Positions 59,441 to 64,000 of a DNA stretch of 64,000 nt are shown here, piece after piece; the stretch's first letter is position 1; each line of letters opens with the position of its first letter. Source of the stretch: Eriocheir sinensis (lineage: Eukaryota > Arthropoda > Malacostraca > Decapoda > Varunidae); assembly GCF_024679095.1 (NCBI RefSeq), contig NC_066520.1:14248209-14312208 (forward strand), written 5' to 3'. A program made the position numbers and the translations under genes. The notes under the pieces are model-generated. The model made no database searches and had not been told where the DNA came from. It saw only the letters and a program-made list of their open reading frames with translations.

Positions 59441-60000
59441 AGTGTGTGTGTGTAGTGCTTGAGTCACGGTCGATCACTCAAACAAGGTTTACATCAGCAA
59501 TGTCTGAGCTGAGTCATCTCTTTCTGAACTTATATCTTCAGCAAGACTTGACCGACTTAGCCTCACGGCACAGGTTCAGCAGCCCTAGAAGGGCTGCGGA
59601 CGCTCTGGGAGTTTCTGTCATGTGGTCAGGCCCAAGTTCCTCTCGGCGCGGCGTGATGACTTCCCTCTCCCTCCTAACGAAGCCGCGTGCCCCGCGAGTC
59701 ATTCAACGCACGGAACTCTGGGACTCATACAGCCCGTACTCATGAAGCACCGCGGCCCTGCGGGTTGCCTGGCCTGATCGGGCTTTCGTTGGGTCCGTCG
59801 GCAGTGTGAGGGGCGGCACCGCGGCACGGCAGTAGCATAGAAAAACTCGGGTATAAATACATATTTTAGGTATAAGGAGCTGAGCAGCAGCAACACTGCC
59901 CCGGGGCCCAGCACGAGCGACGGGACAATCAAGTAGGAAGCAGAAACAACAACAACAACAACAACAAAGCAGAACGACACGACTGGTCCGATCAGCAGGA
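59441..60000. other. CpG-containing upstream region, no gene assigned
   Basis: Non-repetitive and GC-richer than the window average, with (CAA)n at 59947-59968. A 99-residue plus frame at 59446-59745 has ordinary composition but no recognised homology. It could be part of a 5' exon or simply regulatory DNA. Confidence 0.4.
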
Positions 60001-60034
60001 ATAGCAGCGGCAGCAAAGTAGGGGCCATCCATTG

Positions 60035-60065
<31 letters not shown>

Positions 60066-60745
60066 GCCGGGCGGCGGGCTGTTTATCTGCAATAATGAGG
60101 GCGGCGCCGCGGGGCGGGCGGCCTGGCCCTCCATCACTCACAGGCCGTTACCACCGCCCGCCGCCCGCGGGCCGCCCGCCGGCCCAGGACCACCCGGACC
60201 ACAGCCCACCCTAATTTGACACCCGAGTGGCCCGCCCTGTTAGAATATCTCCATTAACCCCGTCACTTCACTCCCTGATTGAGCTATTCATGGTCTTCTT
60301 TGATACGCCGGTCTCCCCTCCCCATTGGCGAATTGATAATCCTCAAGCCAGTGAGCGGGCAGGGCCGCCGCAGGCCACGCCCACCGCGGCTTCTTCGACG
60401 AATGATGTCGGGCTGTGGGCGGGCGCTGCCACGGTCCCGCCCAATCACGTGTGTCGGCCTCCGTGTGTGGTTGGCGGGCGGCGCCCGTAGTCACTGGCGG
60501 GCGGCAAACATCAAAGGCGGCCATTAGGCGTGTGAAGGCGCTGCTCTGTCATTAACCAGTCGACCAGTTGGCACATCTTCATCGGCGGCGCCGGACCCGA
60601 GTGATTACTCTCCGCCTGATGCGGCCAGCATCAGTCTGTCGGTGACCAGCGCGAGGACCGGAGCAGTGGCCGAGTGGGCGGCGAGCAGCTGTGCGAGACT
60701 GAGTGTGGACCGCGCGAGGCAGGTCCTGCCGGCCAGTGCGGGGCG
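60001..60745 (+). promoter_or_regulatory. GC-rich putative promoter and 5' UTR of the Lbx-like gene
   Basis: Strongly CpG-rich and TATA-less. Elements seen: ATTGG (inverted CCAAT) at 60031-60035 and 60324-60328, CCAAT at 60441-60445, an E-box CACGTG at 60446-60451, and several GGGCGG boxes. An arthropod-style initiator TCAGTC lies at 60631-60636. If A60633 is +1, GGAGC at +28 to +32 fits a downstream promoter element at four of five positions, giving a 5' UTR of about 113 bp. A (CAG)n block is at about 60035-60066. The start site is inferred, not shown. Confidence 0.45.
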
Positions 60746-61484
60746 ATGGAGATCCGGGTGGAGTGTGTGGCCGGGATGGAGGACGGCGACTCGCCCGCCT
60801 CGCCCCGCGGCGAGCGGCCGCCCAGCCCTTGTGAGAGCGAGATCAGCGTGGGCTGCGAGGCAGAGGCGCGGCAGCCCCAGCCCTCGCCCATGGACATGAC
60901 CACCCACGCCGACACTTCCACTGAGGACGAGGAAACGGAGCCTCGCTCACCCTCCACTTCGCGGGGGGCGCCTTCCCCCACGCTTTCCTCAGGCTCCCTC
61001 CACACAGAGTCCTTCACCTACCTCTCCGACGACGAATACTTCAGGCCGCTGAAGAGGCTGGCCATGTCCGGCACCTCGCCGCCGCCGCCCCGCGAGCCCC
61101 TTTCACCTCAGCAGGACGCCGAGCCCAAGGCGTCCTCTCCCTCACCCTCGCCAGAGCCACAAGACGCACAGGAGCAGCAGGAGGCCGGGGCACTGGCCGG
61201 CCGGGGGGAACTGGGCGGCGGCGACCAGAAACAGGCGGCGGGGCTTCGGTCTTTCTCCATACTCGACATCCTCTCCTACAAGCCCTCCCGCCGAAAGTCC
61301 TCCATCCCCGTGAAGATCGTGCGGCCCTGGGACACGCGGGAGGAGGCGGCAGCCGAGACGCACACGAAGGCTGCCGGCCAGAGCGAGAAGAAGGGCGGCG
61401 CCAACGACAAGGGCAGCGCGCTGGACGCCCTCTTCAAGATGACCAATAAGACGCTCGACAACCTCAACAAGGACGAGAAGACAG
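60746..61484 (+). CDS. First coding exon of an EH1-motif homeobox-type transcription factor, probably ladybird/Lbx (partial)
   Basis: The exon encodes 246 codons plus one base. The ATG at 60746 is chosen for its good context (G at -3 and +4) and because the frame upstream has no ATG; an in-frame ATG at 60776 is an alternative. The N-terminal part is acidic and Ser/Pro-rich, with DDEYFRPLKRLAMS at residues 95-108. Residues 170-177, FSILDILS, form an engrailed-homology-1 motif, which in this class recruits the Groucho corepressor. KPSRRKSS (179-186) and VKIVRPWD (189-196) follow, then ALDALFKMTNKTLDNLN (225-241) just before a splice donor. Known Lbx proteins have FSIxDIL followed by KPSxRR and then ALEEL...SKTF directly upstream of the homeodomain, with an intron there, so order and exon structure fit. 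NK1/slouch (FSVLDILDP) is the main alternative. No homeodomain is in the window; it should lie on the next exon to the right. Codon use is GC-rich, unlike the surrounding DNA. Coding exon confidence is high, family assignment about 0.6. Predicted role: nuclear repressor in muscle, heart or neural patterning. Confidence 0.8.
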
Positions 61485-61490
61485 GTGAGC
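61482..61490 (+). other. Splice donor, intron 1
   Basis: CAG|GTGAGC matches the 5' splice-site consensus well. The cut after 61484 leaves phase 1: the first base of a codon (G) stays in the exon. The open frame continues only into the (AC)n tract, supporting a true exon end here. Confidence 0.8.
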
Positions 61491-61491
61491 C

Positions 61492-61492
<1 letters not shown>

Positions 61493-61558
<66 letters not shown>
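61493..61558. repeat. (AC)n microsatellite at the start of intron 1
   Basis: About 65 bp of AC beginning eight bases inside the intron. Confidence 0.96.
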
Positions 61559-61559
<1 letters not shown>

Positions 61560-61872
61560 AACAAACACTTCACGTTCCCTAGTACTTATGGGTGTTGGAA
61601 GAGGTTCTGTCATGCGCCATCACCATCACCACCACAACTATCATCACCATCACCACCACACCCAGACCATAACACAACAGTCACCACCTCCACTACACGT
61701 AACCACCACAACCAACAACGAATGCCTACTCTACTTCCTTGAACCGAGTCACTGTCATCACCATCAACAACAATGACAACACCACCATCTTCTCATCATC
61801 ATCACCACCACCACCACCACCACGACCTTCAAGCATGAGGCACCCATATCACACGTGTCAACTGGTCATCAG

Positions 61873-61905
<33 letters not shown>

Positions 61906-61928
61906 ACAGCAAACACATAAACCTATAC

Positions 61929-62013
<85 letters not shown>

Positions 62014-62640
62014 AAGAAAACGCTGTGGGTGTGTGTTTACCCTCGAGAGTCAAACACAACACACTCACACACTCATGTTTACTTCGGAGTCAGGCCGCTG
62101 AAGGGGGGGCGGGGGGGAGAGGGGACGAGGGGGGGAAAGATGTTTGTAAGTGAGGGAAGACAAGACAGGGGAAGATAAAGAAGGAAGAAGGGGAGGGAGG
62201 GAGGGAGGAAGAGATGAAAGAGGGAGGGGAGATATGCAATGAAGAGGCGGGAAAACAGAGAACAAATGCTGAAGGATGATATTACTTCTTATTATCTTTA
62301 TTATTATTATTACTACTATTATTATTAACTATTATCATCATCATCATCATACCTTGACTTAATTGTACCAACACCTTGTCACCGCTAATCCTCACCACCC
62401 ATGTTTCCTTTCTCCTCCCCCTCCTACTTCTCTCCCCCTCCCTCCTCCTCCTCCTCCCTCTTCGCACCTCCACCGGAAATTATGAGGTACGCAGCGTGTT
62501 CGGTTCATTAACATATCCGGCGCGTCCGTCTCGTCTCCCACCGGCCGCCGCGATGACGAACACGGAACACACGCAAAAACACGGTGATTGATGAGCGCAC
62601 GAACATGAACCGAACACCGCGTCGTCATCCGGAGAGGTTA
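61559..62640 (+). other. Intron 1 of the Lbx-like gene: simple repeats, no exon
   Basis: Contains ACC/CAC-rich sequence (61618-61830), a poly-A of about 27 (61877-61903), (AC)n (61930-62010), G-rich sequence (62104-62135) and (ATT)n/(CAT)n patches (62290-62350). No homeodomain-encoding frame was found. Intron status is inferred from the donor. Confidence 0.5.
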
Positions 62641-62644
62641 AAAT

Positions 62645-62990
62645 TTGTTGGTGTTTTGATTTTTTTTTTTTCGTTTTTGTTTATATTGCTGTTGTCCTTT
62701 TCGCGTTGATGGGTATGTTAGCTTGTTTTTCTTTGTTTTTTTTTTCATTATTGTTTACTTGTTTTCCTGTTTGATTTTTTTTTTTTTTTTGTATTTCGTT
62801 TTTGTTTATATTGTTGTTGTTCTATTCGCGTTGATGTTGCTTGATGGGTATGTTGGTTTGTTTTTCTTTGTTTTTTTTATTGTTATTTACTTGTTTTCCT
62901 GTTTTTTTGTGTGTTGTTATGAATGTTTGTTTTGTCTCTGTTGAGTTGATTGTTTGGATTTGTTTGTTTTGGTTGTTTGTTTTTGTATAA
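62645..62990. repeat. Tandem repeat, 125 bp, about 2.5 copies, within the intron
   Basis: TCGTTTTTGTTTATATTG...TTCGCGTTGATG...TGGGTATGTT...TTGTTTTTCTTTG...TTACTTGTTTTCCTGTTT is anchored at CGCGTTGATG, 62702 and 62827. A degraded third copy extends to about 62990. Confidence 0.85.
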
Positions 62991-63061
62991 TGTTTTTTTT
63001 TTATTTATTTTTCTCCTATATGCTTACCTAAGTATCTTTTATTCTGTTTGTCCGTACGTCT

Positions 63062-63063
<2 letters not shown>

Positions 63064-63153
<90 letters not shown>
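63064..63153. repeat. (CT)n(AC)n compound microsatellite
   Basis: CT run (63064-63102) joined through GAA to an AC run (63105-63153). Same compound order as at 12465. Confidence 0.95.
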
Positions 63154-63155
<2 letters not shown>

Positions 63156-63500
63156 ACGCACACACGCACACACAAAACTTTTCACTCGCCCCTCTCCCTT
63201 AATCGCTTTCCCTCCCGCTGTCCTTCCCCCCTGCCCCCCTTCCCCTCCCCCCTTTCCCCTCTCCCCCCTCCCCCCCTCCCTCCGCCCGTTTCAAAGTCAG
63301 GTGCAAGGGGGCGCCCTCACCTTCCCGTTATCATTACCATAAATTGTTCTAATGCAAGATGAGGGGAAAAAGTTGCCCTCCTCCATATTAGCACTGATGA
63401 AAATAATAATAATGATAATGATAAAATAAAATAATGAAATAAATATCTATAATTAAAATATAGAGAAAAATGTTCATATGAATAATTACTATGGCGCTTG
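63154..63500. other. No gene seen; C-rich then AT-rich
   Basis: A C-rich block (63215-63290) is followed by AT-rich sequence. No exon was recognised. Confidence 0.5.
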
Positions 63501-63792
<292 letters not shown>

Positions 63793-63794
<2 letters not shown>

Positions 63795-64000
63795 TGTAAT
63801 GATAGAGAAATAATTGCAATACATAAATATTTGCAATTATGTTGACGATAAATAAAAAAAAGACAAATATAAAAGTGGTAACCAAAAAATAGTAATAAAA
63901 GTAAATCATGATAATATATCTTCTCATGGTAATGATAGTGATGATAATGACGATGATAATAACGAATATTATAATATTAATAATAATAATAACAATATAA
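63793..64000. other. AT-rich end of window
   Basis: AT-rich sequence with short GAT and AAT runs. No gene. Confidence 0.6.

Noticed and set aside
60674..60745. Extending the Lbx-like coding region upstream to 60674
   Set aside because: The upstream extension would start at GTG. The ATG at 60746 has a good context and is the first in-frame ATG.

Overview
The window looks like nuclear DNA from an arthropod, most likely a decapod crustacean and probably a crab. Four things point that way. Microsatellites are extremely dense and long: (AC)n, (GA)n, (GAG)n, (CAA)n and (TTCC)n tracts of 50-300 bp recur roughly every kilobase. There is a short internal tract of the arthropod telomere repeat TTAGG. 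Two dispersed short repeats resemble elements I associate with crab genomic sequence; that last point is from memory and was not searched. Finally, there is one well-formed developmental gene exon. No bacterial, viral or organellar genes were seen, and no intact tRNA or rRNA gene.

The only protein-coding feature I can support is the first coding exon of a homeobox-class transcription factor gene at 60746-61484 (+). It carries an engrailed-homology-1 repressor motif (FSILDILS). A strong splice donor follows it, just before the place where a homeodomain exon would be expected. The motif order fits the ladybird/Lbx family best. A GC- and CpG-rich promoter region with CCAAT and E-box elements lies upstream (about 59.0-60.75 kb), and intron 1 runs off the right edge of the window. 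Nearly all other open reading frames are translations of low-complexity DNA and are not annotated as genes.

Layout. 1-8.8 kb: microsatellites, long (GA)/(CT) and (TTCC) tracts, and two copies of a dispersed repeat (called DR1 here). 8.78-9.36 kb: decayed 3' part of a non-LTR retrotransposon reverse transcriptase (- strand), split by a DR1 copy in its catalytic box. 9.6-10.8 kb: three adjacent short tandem arrays. 13.8-14.2 kb: a tandem triplication with TTAGG repeats at one junction. 15.1-16.4 kb: a GC-rich island. 18.8-19.6 kb: a tandem array of tRNA-like units with RNA polymerase III A and B boxes. 23.6-27.2 kb: a run of minisatellites, including thirteen copies of a 92-bp unit. 29.9-32.7 kb: polypurine DNA. 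35.6-36.2 kb: a 91-bp minisatellite. 39.6-42.3 kb: a 144-bp array, then a roughly 165-bp satellite interrupted by a DR1 copy that has generated its own 22-bp satellite. 44.3-44.6 kb: a (TGGTG)n array. 46-50.5 kb: a pyrimidine-rich domain that switches abruptly to purine-rich. 51-59 kb: more microsatellites and minisatellites. 59-64 kb: the transcription factor locus.

The main biology here is repeat dynamics: repeats nested in repeats, with at least fifteen unrelated tandem arrays whose monomers are about 50-170 bp, next to the 5' end of one developmental regulator.
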